DNA from: JBGOUP01 sp041477655
Lineage (GTDB): Bacteria > Patescibacteriota > UBA1384 > 2-12-FULL-50-11
Assembly: GCA_041477655.1 (NCBI GenBank)
Contig: JBGOUP010000021.1
Coordinates: 1 to 16,013 of the forward strand
Direction of reading: 5' to 3'
Length of the DNA stretch: 16,013 nt
The position numbers and the translations under genes were made by a program. This document shows positions 1 through 5,963 of this stretch, piece by piece; the stretch's first letter is position 1; every line of letters starts with the position of its first letter. The notes below the pieces were generated by a model, which saw only the letters and a list, made by a program, of their open reading frames with translations, ran no database searches and had not been told where the DNA came from.

Positions 1-164
1 CTGAATCGGGCGTACAAACATCGGCCGCCGCGCCAGAAATACCAACTTTGAGTGGCTGAATTCTTCCCTCCTTGTCTCTAGAGTACGATATTTGACCGCC
101 CCCGACCAGAGTTGCCGTCACAACAGGTTTGGGATATGATAACACAAGTACCTTAGATTATTAA
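1..164. other. left flank; possible edge of a gene, not assigned
   Basis: Two readings compete. On the minus strand a frame is open from a stop near 160 to the window edge. It could start at GTG 145, or at ATT 61, which sits 5 bases after a good GGAGG (complement of 67-71) and would read I-Q-P-L-K-V-G-I-S-G-A-A. On the plus strand a frame entering from the left edge ends at TGA 57-59 after reading S-A-A-A-P-E-I-P-T-L-S-G. Neither is long enough to name. For the tRNA that follows, TAGATT at 154-159 is a possible -10 box with TTGGGA (129-134) as a poor -35, 19 bases apart. Confidence 0.3.
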
Positions 165-198
165 TCCGGAGTAGCTCAGCGGTAGAGCAGCTCGCTGT

Positions 199-721
199 AA
201 CCACGTGCTTTTCTCAAGTAATATAGAAGTAGATGGAGAAACGAACGTACGCCGACAGAGCCAAATATTTGATTATTGCCGTCGCCAAACGACGGCGGAA
301 GATCAAACGAATGTCGATCGAATATTTAGGCGGCAAGTGTCAGGTTTGTGGTTACCAGAAATGTGTAGACGCCATGGATTTTCATCATAGAGATGAATCA
401 CTGAAGAAATTTGGTATTGCCGACAAAGGCTACACACGTTCCTGGGAAAGAGTTAGGCAAGAACTAGATAATTGTTATCTGCTTTGCGCTAACTGCCATA
501 GAGAAACACATGCAGGCATTTTGCAGCTTCCTCAAGCAATTGAGTTTGAAAAACGGGGTTAATTGCGGGAAACCCTCGCTGGTACTGTCACCAGCAGGGC
601 AATCCGCAGCCAAGCCAAACTAGCATACGCTAGTTATTAGGAAGGTTCAGAGGCCATACGCCCCGCATCCCTCGAGGATGATGAGATGGTCCACGCCATT
701 AGGAAACTAGTGGGTTACGTG
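199..721 (+). ncRNA. group I self-splicing intron in tRNA-Asn, encoding an HNH endonuclease
   Basis: The 5' exon ends in U (198) and the intron ends in G (721), as group I splicing requires. The conserved core is visible after the endonuclease gene. P is AATTGCGGGAAA (561-572) and Q is AATCCGCAGCC (601-611), with GCGG/CCGC forming P4. Between them is a long P5 hairpin, GCTGG/CCAGC flanked by CCCT/AGGG. R begins at GGTTCAGAGG (644-653). P7 is GGCCAT (652-657) with ATGGTCC (686-692), with a bulged base. P8 is CATCC/GGATG (666-670/676-680). A P9-like hairpin, CCAC...GTGG, has an inner TAG-GAAA-CTA with a GNRA loop (691-714). The P and Q sequences are typical of the small tRNA-type introns (IC3). 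The P1 pairing is weak (about three pairs, TGT with GTG 205-207), so the exact splice points are inferred from the restored tRNA. Confidence 0.87.
233..562 (+). CDS. HNH homing endonuclease within the group I intron
   Basis: The product has 109 residues. It has a basic N-terminus rich in Lys/Arg (about residues 9-27), then a zinc-ribbon HNH nuclease: C36-x2-C39, the D-F-H51-H52 strand, and C85-x2-C88-H89 followed by R-E-T-H. The two CxxC pairs would bind structural zinc, and the His/Asn region is the metal-dependent nuclease centre. Such enzymes cut intron-less alleles and drive intron spread by homing; here the target would be the tRNA-Asn anticodon arm. The gene lies entirely within the intron, between the P1 end and P4, and its stop codon overlaps the first bases of the conserved P element. 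No strong ribosome site precedes ATG 233 (only AGAAG), so translation is probably weak. The HNH assignment is secure; homing activity is inferred. Confidence 0.88.
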   Translation: MEKRTYADRAKYLIIAVAKRRRKIKRMSIEYLGGKCQVCGYQKCVDAMDFHHRDESLKKFGIADKGYTRSWERVRQELDNCYLLCANCHRETHAGILQLPQAIEFEKRG

Positions 722-754
722 TAACGAGTTGGTCGTCGGTTCGAATCCGACCTC

Positions 755-799
755 CGGAGCAAAATAGTGAATTTCCAGGTTCAAAGAGAACCGTCCCCT
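755..799 (+). repeat. 45-bp direct repeat, copy 1, starting in the tRNA-Asn 3' end
   Basis: This copy begins with CGGAGC, the last bases of the tRNA acceptor stem plus discriminator, and runs through AAAATAGTGAA to AGAGAACCGTCCCCT. It matches 3849-3893 at 44 of 45 positions, differing at 772 (T against G). A repeat that begins in a tRNA 3' end and recurs a few kilobases away resembles the direct repeats flanking integrated elements, but no integrase gene lies between the copies. Confidence 0.9.
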
Positions 800-836
800 C
801 TAGGGCCCAAAAGAGAACCGTCCCCTCTAGGGCCCA
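783..836 (+). repeat. perfect 27-bp tandem duplication
   Basis: Two identical 27-base units, 783-809 and 810-836, each start AAAGAGAACCGTCCCCT and end TAGGGCCCA. The first overlaps the end of the 45-bp direct repeat. The AGAGAACCGTCCCCT core resembles motifs I associate with REP-type elements mobilised by Y1 transposases; that link comes from memory and no transposase is present here. Confidence 0.92.
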
Positions 837-865
837 CAACCGAAAGGACGGGAGGCTTTTGTTTT
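818..865 (+). terminator. possible terminator after the tRNA
   Basis: CCGTCC (818-823) can pair with GGACGG (846-851) over a 22-base loop. It is followed after five bases by TTTTGTTTT (857-865). The loop is long and the T-tract is offset, so this is weak. Confidence 0.3.
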
Positions 866-879
866 CAATCAGCCAATCT

Positions 880-928
880 AGTTCTCACTTCCCCCATCTC
901 TCGACTACGCTCGAGGTAAACTATCCGG
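880..928. repeat. dispersed composite repeat, copy 1
   Basis: It starts AGTTCTCACTTCCCCCATC, then carries the inverted repeat CTCGA-CTACGC-TCGAG, then GTAAAC and ATCCGG. Related copies or parts occur at 2210-2235, 4636-4708, 4972-4991 and 6331-6426. All lie in spacers. Confidence 0.85.
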
Positions 929-995
929 GCAGTAAAATTTTACAGGTTCAATTTTGATACTAGAGCCTTGAGGTTGAAACTAGGTACCGGAGATA

Positions 996-2153
996 TTAGA
1001 ACTCGGCCGTAAAGAGACTGAGGTAACTCTTATATTCAAATTCTCGGCCATATGACCGCTCTTTATCGCGTTGGCTTAAAATTCCCAAACGTACAAATTC
1101 ATCGACTAATCCATTTGCAGATGGTCGACTTAAGCCAGTAAGGCCTTCGACTTGAGCAACTGTGATGATTGGTGCCGTAAAAAGCTTACGGTAAAGTTTG
1201 TTTGCCGACTTAAGTCTTTTTGCAGGTAGTGAGCTAACAGCTGCCTGATCATTTTCACGCAATTTGTTAATATCACGCGCCGTTTGAGTTGCTGATTCAG
1301 CAACTTGGCATACTCCCTTCAAAAAGAAGTTCAACCAGGGATCAATTAGCCCCCTGTCGTGATAATCAGTCAAGTGATCGAAGTACTCTTGACGATGCTT
1401 TTTCAGATAAACAGACAAATATAATACCGGCTTCTCCAGTAGACCTGTAAAACACAGGTAAATGGGCACAAGTAATCTGCCAACGCGACCATTACCGTCG
1501 AGAAAAGGGTGGATTGTTTCAAATTGGGCATGAATAAGCGCGATTTTTATTAACGGCGAATAAGTAGGTTCCGCATGAATATAGTTTTCGAGATCATACA
1601 TACAGTGGTTAATCTCAGCAGCTGGAGGCGGAACAAAGCGTGCGGTGGCAAGAGTAGCTCCGCCTACCCAGTTCTGAGTCGTTCGAAATTCGCCTGGCGT
1701 TTTTCCAAATTCATCTGGAGTATCTTTTAAAATTAAAGCGTGAGCCTCTTTTATAAATCGAGTAGCAATTGGCAGCTTACTGATCTTATTCAAGCTTTTA
1801 TTTAGCGCTTCTACGTACTTAACAATATTCATCACATCTTTGGGTAGAGACTTTTCGTCAATAAATTCTCGTCGAATCGCGTCAATCATAGTTGCCTGCG
1901 TTCCCTCTATCTCACTTGAGAAAGCCGCCTCTTTGCGTAAATACATCAGTAAAAAGAAATCTAAATCCGGCAGGAGCTGGGATATTCCATCAAGTTTGCC
2001 CAATGAATACAGGGCCTGATTAAGCGAAGTCTGGGTTTCTTCTGACAATCCAGAAACAGAAAAGCCCGGCGGAAATGAATCAGGTAAATATGCCCGATAG
2101 CCACCAGGCTGGTGGACATATTGACCAACTCTAAACTTTACATCGCTAGACAT
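996..2153 (-). CDS. Fic family protein, self-inhibited class (N-terminal inhibitory helix)
   Basis: The product has 385 residues from ATG 2153. The Fic active site H215-P-F-L-D-G-N-G-R-V-G-R226 is complete, with catalytic His215. Fic enzymes usually transfer AMP from ATP to Ser/Thr/Tyr of a target protein. An N-terminal S79-S-E-I-E-G84 matches the S/T-x3-E-G inhibitory motif, whose Glu blocks productive ATP binding, so the enzyme is probably autoinhibited. The C-terminal 75 residues look like a winged helix (the L-T-G-L-S-R-P-S-A-N turn), as in many stand-alone bacterial Fic proteins. The upstream TTG at 2192 is rejected as start because it forms the TTGACA -35 box of a good promoter. The length is normal for this class. 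The gene is monocistronic and has its own promoter. It need not be a toxin; no separate antitoxin gene is next to it. Confidence 0.93.
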   Translation of the reverse strand: MSSDVKFRVGQYVHQPGGYRAYLPDSFPPGFSVSGLSEETQTSLNQALYSLGKLDGISQLLPDLDFFLLMYLRKEAAFSSEIEGTQATMIDAIRREFIDEKSLPKDVMNIVKYVEALNKSLNKISKLPIATRFIKEAHALILKDTPDEFGKTPGEFRTTQNWVGGATLATARFVPPPAAEINHCMYDLENYIHAEPTYSPLIKIALIHAQFETIHPFLDGNGRVGRLLVPIYLCFTGLLEKPVLYLSVYLKKHRQEYFDHLTDYHDRGLIDPWLNFFLKGVCQVAESATQTARDINKLRENDQAAVSSLPAKRLKSANKLYRKLFTAPIITVAQVEGLTGLSRPSANGLVDEFVRLGILSQRDKERSYGREFEYKSYLSLFTAEF

Positions 2154-2162
2154 CTTGTTAGG

Positions 2163-2192
2163 ATTATGGCACCTTAACTTAACATCTGTCAA
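2163..2192 (-). promoter_or_regulatory. promoter of the Fic gene
   Basis: On the minus strand there is a perfect TTGACA (2187-2192), an 18-base spacer and CATAAT (2163-2168). The start would fall about two or three bases before ATG 2153, giving an almost leaderless mRNA. Confidence 0.75.
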
Positions 2193-2209
2193 TGGCTTGT
2201 TAAGATGCT

Positions 2210-2235
2210 AGTTCTCACTTCCTCCATCATCCGGA
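2210..2235. repeat. dispersed repeat, short copy 2
   Basis: It has the left part AGTTCTCACTTCCTCCATC joined directly to the right part ATCCGGA, and lacks the central TCGAC inverted repeat. It lies between the Fic promoter and the terminator of the neighbouring minus-strand unit. Confidence 0.75.
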
Positions 2236-2260
2236 ACTGAAGAAATTACTGTGTTGGGTA

Positions 2261-2293
2261 AAGAAAAACTTCCCGATCTTTCGATTGGGAAGT
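2261..2293 (-). terminator. Rho-independent terminator for the 2311-3019 unit
   Basis: Read on the minus strand, ACTTCCCAATC (2293-2283) pairs with GATCGGGAAGT (2278-2268): an 11-bp stem with one G-U pair and a four-base loop. It is followed by TTTTTCTT. It lies just after the stop of the 64-residue gene. Confidence 0.87.
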
Positions 2294-2310
2294 AGTTATG
2301 ATTTTGAAGT

Positions 2311-2505
2311 CTAGGTAGCAGACTCTGGCTTGAACTTCCAATAGGAGTGCATCAACTCTTCGATTTCATCCTCGGAGAATCCGCGCAATATTCCCCTATT
2401 TCCTCGAGCCTGCCTTTTCAGCTTTGCCATGTCGTCCGGAGAGTTACCGGCTTCGGCCAAGGATTTTCCTAGCTCATGCAACGTCATCATGTTCGTACGT
2501 CCCAT
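2311..2505 (-). CDS. small hypothetical protein, 64 residues
   Basis: The protein is soluble, mixed-charge and probably helical, with no membrane segment. The middle is basic (K-L-K-R-Q-A-R around residues 28-34) and the C-terminal third acidic (S-E-D-E-I-E-E-L). I do not recognise a family. The start at 2505 is supported by GAGAGG seven bases upstream on the minus strand; the in-frame ATG codons at residues 6 and 7 are alternatives. It follows the DUF1801 gene by 73 bases on the same strand and ends at a strong terminator, so the two are probably co-transcribed. Confidence 0.6.
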   Translation of the reverse strand: MGRTNMMTLHELGKSLAEAGNSPDDMAKLKRQARGNRGILRGFSEDEIEELMHSYWKFKPESAT

Positions 2506-2578
2506 TTGAACCTCTCAAGCAAAGATATGACTAAGTTTAGAGTAAGAGACTAAGGAAATCAAGGAGTGAAAGTGGCGA

Positions 2579-3019
2579 TCACTTTGCCGTCTTTTTCGCC
2601 CCGGCCTTTGCCAGATTGTAGCCCACGGCGGCGCGGATGAGTGTCTTGAACGCTTTTCCATTAATCTTGTCGCCCTGGCGCAAATCGATGGCACGCCTGG
2701 TGTTGCCTTCAAGACTGGAGTTGAAGAGGCCTGACGGGTCCGCCAAAGAGGCGCCCTTGGCGAAGGTCATCTTCACGACACTCTTGTACGTCTCTCCGGT
2801 GCAGATAATTCCATTGTGCGACCAGACCGGAACCCCCGACATCGAGTCCGACGGCTTTCTCCATTTCAACTCCTCAACTACTTCAGGGTCAGCCTGTTTG
2901 ATGAAAGTACGGATCCGAGCGAGCGTAGCGCCCCGCCAATCACCCAGCTCCTTGATTCTAGCGTCGATCTGCCCTGAGTTAGAGTCGCCTCCGTGTTCTT
3001 CATTCGATTCTTTAGCCAT
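2579..3019 (-). CDS. DUF1801 domain protein
   Basis: The product has 146 residues. The pattern P-E-V-V-E-E-L-K-W-R-K-P-S, then the V-K-M-T-F-A-K-G-A-S-L-A-D-P stretch and the C-terminal R-R-A-I-D-L motif fit the DUF1801 (YdhG-like) fold, a small alpha/beta domain of unknown biochemical role. The first 20 residues are hydrophilic and look disordered. The C-terminus is Lys/Ala rich (A-K-A-G-A-K-K-T-A-K). GC at third codon positions looks higher than in the adjacent Fic and nucleotidyltransferase genes, which hints at separate acquisition. A -10 box six bases before the ATG suggests a leaderless mRNA. It is probably co-transcribed with the downstream 64-residue gene. Confidence 0.8.
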   Translation of the reverse strand: MAKESNEEHGGDSNSGQIDARIKELGDWRGATLARIRTFIKQADPEVVEELKWRKPSDSMSGVPVWSHNGIICTGETYKSVVKMTFAKGASLADPSGLFNSSLEGNTRRAIDLRQGDKINGKAFKTLIRAAVGYNLAKAGAKKTAK

Positions 3020-3025
3020 GCCAAT

Positions 3026-3055
3026 ATATTAACGAATTTGAGCTAATTAGCGCAA
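3026..3055 (-). promoter_or_regulatory. promoter of the DUF1801 gene, leaderless type
   Basis: On the minus strand TAATAT (3026-3031) lies six bases before ATG 3019. A weak -35, TTGCGC (3050-3055), is 18 bases upstream. Confidence 0.5.
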
Positions 3056-3132
3056 TCCGGAGTTAAATTTTTACAGTGTAAAAAAGGATAACGGATATTC
3101 AAGCTAAGATGTCTTTCTTCCAGACAATTTTC

Positions 3133-3141
3133 TGTTATCTT
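3133..3141 (+). promoter_or_regulatory. extended -10 of the nucleotidyltransferase-like gene
   Basis: TG-T-TATCTT ends seven bases before ATG 3149. There is no clear -35 box, as is common with extended -10 promoters. It implies a leaderless transcript. Confidence 0.45.
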
Positions 3142-3148
3142 ATGAGCG

Positions 3149-3835
3149 ATGAGGACTAAGCAAGCTTTAGTTGGCACTGGCGGCTGCGGTATGAGACTAG
3201 GGCGAGGAGGCTTTGACGTCCCTATATCTAAATCATTTATTTTGCTTGATGAACTTCCCCTTCTCTACTGGTGCCTTTTATCTCTTCTTAATGCAGGGAT
3301 AGAAAAAATTGTTGTTACGGCTGATGATGAGGCAAAAATTAACAAAAGCAAAGATGTCGTAAAGTTGCTACCCAACTGTTTCGCGGAAGTAAAATTTTAT
3401 TTGCACCCAGGTTATGGCACGACAGGTTTGCCCTGGCATGCCCGCGCAGAACTTGATGATATGTTTTTCTTTGAATGCGGCCACGCCATAACTTTGCCAG
3501 ATCATTATCATAGAATGGACAGACAAAAAACTAGAGATAACATCGTGCTTTCTGGCTTCAATTCCAAACAAGTTTTCACGGATCGCAGAGTGTCGCAAAA
3601 TTTGGTTCTCTCTCCTCCTTACCTATTTGATCAAGATTATGCAGAAAGACTGCCGTCATTAAAATATGATCGCTATGAAGTGATGAATTTTTATTCAAAA
3701 TCTAACAAACTAAAAATTGTTAAGAGCGAGTTTCCTCCGGAGTTCGATGTAATAGAAGAATGGGAATACAACAAACCAATCTACCGTAAACTTATTAAAA
3801 ATCTTCGACTTCAATATCATAAAACTTCGGTCTAA
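3149..3835 (+). CDS. sugar-nucleotidyltransferase-like protein
   Basis: The product has 228 residues. The N-terminus reads A-L-V-G-T-G-G-C-G-M-R-L-G, a variant of the G-x-G-x-R nucleotide loop of NTP_transferase enzymes such as glucose-1-phosphate thymidylyl- or uridylyltransferases. It is followed by I-S-K-S-F-I-L-L-D-E-L-P-L-L-Y-W and A-G-I-E-K-I-V-V-T-A-D-D, which match the usual K-p-l-l-p-i-x-g-x-P-l-l and a-G-i-x-x-i-v-i positions. The family attaches an NMP to a sugar phosphate to activate it for glycan synthesis. Differences: the usual PK is SK, and the protein is short. The middle has F-F-F-E-C-G-H, and the C-terminus is basic. No glycan genes are adjacent, so the substrate is unknown. 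No ribosome site precedes the ATG. Confidence 0.7.
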   Translation: MRTKQALVGTGGCGMRLGRGGFDVPISKSFILLDELPLLYWCLLSLLNAGIEKIVVTADDEAKINKSKDVVKLLPNCFAEVKFYLHPGYGTTGLPWHARAELDDMFFFECGHAITLPDHYHRMDRQKTRDNIVLSGFNSKQVFTDRRVSQNLVLSPPYLFDQDYAERLPSLKYDRYEVMNFYSKSNKLKIVKSEFPPEFDVIEEWEYNKPIYRKLIKNLRLQYHKTSV

Positions 3836-3848
3836 CCTCCTCAAGATT

Positions 3849-3893
3849 CGGAGCAAAATAGTGAAGTTCCAGGTTCAAAGAGAACCGTCCCCT
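3849..3893 (+). repeat. 45-bp direct repeat, copy 2
   Basis: This is the same sequence as 755-799 with one mismatch. It starts 14 bases after the nucleotidyltransferase stop codon and abuts the unexplained open frame that follows. Its left edge, GATTCGGAGCAAAA, also resembles GATTCAGAGCAAAA at 5753-5766. Confidence 0.9.
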
Positions 3894-3988
3894 ATTTCTA
3901 TTTATTATCATTTGATAAATACATTGAGAAAAAAGGCGGCCAATTTATTACTGATTTCGGGGTAAGGATTTTAGGTCTTACGGAAGTA

Positions 3989-4603
3989 TTGGAACAAACT
4001 GAAAATCCGAGGCAACAACTTCTTGCAGAGCTCACTTTAATATACGACAAATTGACGGCCCCAACGAAAGACGATTTTTGGGAGGATTCCACCGAAGATA
4101 AAATATATCACTTACTCAACGACATGGAGCGAGTACGAGATGGGAAATCTCCCAGGGATAAATATATAACCGCCCAGGAATGCCCACTCACTACTAAGCT
4201 TTTGCCAGCTTTGAGGTTACCCGGAAAACTGTCAGGGATGGAAGCGGCTGTCGGAAGTGAGATTATGCAGGGAATTGAGGCTTTTCTTCGGCAACAAGGA
4301 GTTCAAAATGTAAGGAGGGCACCGGAACCAGGTGGATTGAACATTAATCCCATTTCCTGGATAGATCCAATGAATTGGACCCGTACAATGGCAGAAACCT
4401 TTGCACCAGAAAGGCTTGAGGAAGTTCGAGAAAGCTTGCCTCTGATATTGACACAAGCATGGGCTGCCCTACCAGAGGACGGCCCAGCATTAGCCGGCTG
4501 TATTTATAAAGCCGCCGAAGGAGCAATCACCCTCAAGCAACAAGGTATGGCAGACAAGGAGGTAATTGATGTCTTGTTTGCTTCGAATTCCGTTGCAAAT
4601 TGA
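3989..4603 (+). CDS. hypothetical protein with doubtful start, possibly 5'-truncated
   Basis: From TTG 3989 the product has 204 residues. The sequence is helix-rich and has no membrane segment. It contains W-I-D-P-M-N-W and an acidic/amphipathic C-terminal half. I do not recognise a family. The frame is open upstream right back to the stop codon at 3833-3835. The translated upstream part (for example Y-I-E-K-K-G-G-Q-F-I-T-D-F-G) looks like real protein, yet it offers no ATG, GTG or TTG before 3989. The 45-bp repeat ends at 3893, inside this open stretch. This suggests that the true N-terminus was lost when the repeat arrived, or that a non-standard start is used. TTG 3989 has GGAAG only two bases away, a poor ribosome site. 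Confidence 0.5.
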   Translation: MEQTENPRQQLLAELTLIYDKLTAPTKDDFWEDSTEDKIYHLLNDMERVRDGKSPRDKYITAQECPLTTKLLPALRLPGKLSGMEAAVGSEIMQGIEAFLRQQGVQNVRRAPEPGGLNINPISWIDPMNWTRTMAETFAPERLEEVRESLPLILTQAWAALPEDGPALAGCIYKAAEGAITLKQQGMADKEVIDVLFASNSVAN

Positions 4604-4635
4604 AATATTGTGCTCTTCCTCTCTACATCAAAGCT

Positions 4636-4708
4636 ATTTCTCACTTCCTCCACCTCTCGACTACGCTCGAGGTAAACCCTCCGACAGACTCAAGGTAAAC
4701 CATCCGGA
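4636..4708. repeat. dispersed composite repeat, copy 3
   Basis: It contains TTCTCACTTCCTCCACC, the CTCGA-CTACGC-TCGAG inverted repeat with GTAAAC, a second degenerate CGACAGACTCAAGGTAAAC unit, and ATCCGGA. It is the fullest copy in the window and fills most of the 4604-4763 spacer. Confidence 0.85.
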
Positions 4709-4748
4709 GCCAAGCATAAGCAATTGGTGCAAGCAGAGTGTTTTTGTT

Positions 4749-4757
4749 TGATATACT
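4749..4757 (+). promoter_or_regulatory. extended -10 before the 69-residue membrane protein
   Basis: TG-A-TATACT ends six bases before ATG 4764, so transcription would start at or next to the start codon. No ribosome site is seen. Confidence 0.6.
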
Positions 4758-4763
4758 CCGAGC

Positions 4764-4973
4764 ATGCAAAAAATAGCTACAAGAGTATTTATTTATGGGT
4801 CGATTGTCTTTGGTGTTTTGGGGATTTTAGTCGTTCTGACGGGCTCAGGTCCGGACAAGCCAGACTCCGCTCTTAGTCAAACGCTCATAAAACTTTTATT
4901 CATAACCGTTTTCATCATACTGCCTTCGTTCGCTCTAAGTGTTGCTAGCAAGTACTTAAACGGCAAATCTTAG
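4764..4973 (+). CDS. small two-helix membrane protein, 69 residues
   Basis: Two hydrophobic segments (about residues 7-26 and 42-60) are joined by a short polar loop, G-S-G-P-D-K-P-D-S. The ends are basic, which fits a cytoplasmic N- and C-terminus. There are no catalytic motifs and the family is not recognised. It starts from what looks like a leaderless promoter and is followed directly by a dispersed repeat, so it is probably monocistronic. Confidence 0.6.
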   Translation: MQKIATRVFIYGSIVFGVLGILVVLTGSGPDKPDSALSQTLIKLLFITVFIILPSFALSVASKYLNGKS

Positions 4974-4991
4974 TTCCCACTTCCTCCACCA
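4972..4991. repeat. dispersed repeat, partial copy 4
   Basis: AGTTCCCACTTCCTCCACC overlaps the stop codon of the preceding membrane-protein gene. Only the left module of the composite repeat is present. Confidence 0.65.
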
Positions 4992-5021
4992 TTCAAGCCT
5001 TCCGTAAATTTAGGTAACAAT

Positions 5022-5049
5022 TCGACAATTACGGGTTACTGGGTAATAT
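5022..5049 (+). promoter_or_regulatory. promoter of the DUF5674 pair, leaderless type
   Basis: TCGACA (5022-5027), a 16-base spacer and TAATAT (5044-5049), which ends seven bases before ATG 5057. Confidence 0.6.
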
Positions 5050-5056
5050 ATAGGCA

Positions 5057-5398
5057 ATGAAGCAGGTTGATTCAATCACCACGGTTGAGCTGGCAGACAT
5101 GGCAAAGCAAATGTATGGAGATTTGGTTAAGGCCGTCATAGACATTGAGAAGAATCTCCTGGTTGTTGACGCCGAGATGCACGCTGACGAAGAAGAGTTT
5201 TTGCTTAAAAATGGCTCTAAACAAGAAGATTTATGGGGAATCAACTTCTACCCAGCCAAGTTTGGCACTGGAGAATTTATTGAGTTTGATTCAATGATCA
5301 ACATTAGACCTAGGCAACACAATCGATCGCGCAACGTTGAGGACAAAGATATCCAAAAAAGAATAAAAGAGTTAGTAGCTAAAATAGTCAGTCAATGA
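5057..5398 (+). CDS. DUF5674 family protein
   Basis: The product has 113 residues. Recognisable family features are L-A-D-M-A-K-Q-M-Y-G-D-L-V-K-A-V-I-D near the start, the M-H-A-D-E-E stretch, G-S-K-Q-E-D-L-W-G-I-N-F-Y-P in the middle, and F-D-S-M-I-N-I-R-P-R-Q-x-N-R-S-R near the end. DUF5674 has no known biochemical role; as I recall it is common in candidate-phyla bacteria. The many conserved acidic, His and Arg residues suggest a binding or catalytic function, but this is inference. The stop codon overlaps the next gene's start by four bases (ATGA), so the two are translationally coupled and probably work together. Confidence 0.82.
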   Translation: MKQVDSITTVELADMAKQMYGDLVKAVIDIEKNLLVVDAEMHADEEEFLLKNGSKQEDLWGINFYPAKFGTGEFIEFDSMINIRPRQHNRSRNVEDKDIQKRIKELVAKIVSQ

Positions 5399-5727
5399 GC
5401 GACTATAAAGTGAATCGAAAACGGTGGGACAGTTTAGACATATTTTCTATGCTAGGTAATATCTACAGTGAAGTCGGGAGAGCATTTAGCGCCAAGGCTC
5501 GTTACGACTTACCCGCTTGCGAGCAAGCGAAAAACCGGGCCATCGATTTATTTGACGCGACTATCGATAGTTTAACTAAAAAACAATCCCCTCAAGCAAG
5601 GGAAGTAACGCAAGCTAAACAACAATTTTTAGAAGTATTAGCGAACGACAAGTTTGAGGAAGAAACCTTCAGCAGCCTTGATCGATACTTTTATCATTTT
5701 GCCGTTGCCGCAAGACTTCACCGCTAA
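5395..5727 (+). CDS. helical partner protein of DUF5674, 110 residues
   Basis: The protein is entirely helix-prone, without membrane segments, and could form a three- or four-helix bundle (helices about 11-35, 39-62, 67-85 and 88-107). The segment R-W-D-S-L-D-I-F-S-M-L-G-N-I-Y-S-E-V-G-R looks like a conserved core. I do not know a named family for it. The ATG overlaps the DUF5674 stop codon (ATGA), giving coupled translation and probably fixed stoichiometry. Small coupled pairs like this are often toxin-antitoxin modules or two-subunit complexes; nothing in the sequence decides which. Confidence 0.7.
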   Translation: MSDYKVNRKRWDSLDIFSMLGNIYSEVGRAFSAKARYDLPACEQAKNRAIDLFDATIDSLTKKQSPQAREVTQAKQQFLEVLANDKFEEETFSSLDRYFYHFAVAARLHR

Positions 5728-5963
5728 AGCAACTTAGTTCTAACCTATCCCACGATTCAGAGCAAAACATAAGACGGTAGAACTTAGCTCGACATTTCCA
5801 GGTTAAATTAAGATACTAGGCGCGGGTACTCGGATAGAACTCTAACAACGCCTGATATCTTAAAAACGCTTGCTTCAATTTTCAAACTAGCTCATGCTCA
5901 ATAAGTGGAAATATAAGTCGGGTAGATTGTAATAAATAGCAAGAGAGGAGGAGGTGGTTGTTT
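5728..5963. other. spacer with degenerate repeat fragments
   Basis: GATTCAGAGCAAAA (5753-5766) matches the left edge of the 45-bp repeat copy 2. AGCTCGACATTTCCAGG recurs in part at 6331. AGGTTAAATTAAGATACTAGG resembles the stretch near 944-965. No gene is visible. AGGAGGAGGT (5945-5954) is the ribosome site of the next gene. Confidence 0.5.

Larger units (their letters stand above)
165..759 (+). tRNA. tRNA-Asn(GUU) split by a group I intron
   Basis: The exons are 165-198 and 722-759. The acceptor stem TCCGGAG (165-171) pairs perfectly with CTCCGGA (752-758). The D stem is GCTC/GAGC (174-177, 185-188). The anticodon stem is GCTCG (190-194) with CGAGT (725-729). The T arm is GTCGG-TTCGAAT-CCGAC (735-751). 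Removing 199-721 restores a seven-base loop CTGTTAA, giving anticodon GUU. The U1-A72 pair and discriminator G73 match bacterial tRNA-Asn, and from memory the body closely resembles Bacillus tRNA-Asn. CCA is not fully encoded, since the gene is followed by CAAAA. The intron lies between anticodon bases 35 and 36. A TAA duplicated at both junctions also permits a threonine reading (anticodon UGU) with splice sites two bases upstream, but G73 and U1 argue against it. Confidence 0.88.

Noticed and set aside
205..390. 61-residue frame inside the intron
   Set aside because: It overlaps the HNH gene in another frame and has no domain pattern, whereas the HNH frame has all zinc and catalytic residues.
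197..719. Alternative intron limits giving tRNA-Thr(UGU)
   Set aside because: They also restore a seven-base loop, but U1-A72, discriminator G73 and the body sequence fit tRNA-Asn better.
932..943. Palindrome GTAAAATTTTAC as an operator
   Set aside because: It is a short AT-rich palindrome downstream of the Fic gene, away from any promoter; such sites arise by chance.
2190..2192. TTG start for the Fic gene
   Set aside because: This TTG is part of the TTGACA -35 box; ATG 2153 lies just after the expected transcription start.
2637..3032. 131-residue plus-strand frame opposite the DUF1801 gene
   Set aside because: It is the antisense of a recognised domain and has no ribosome site or family pattern.
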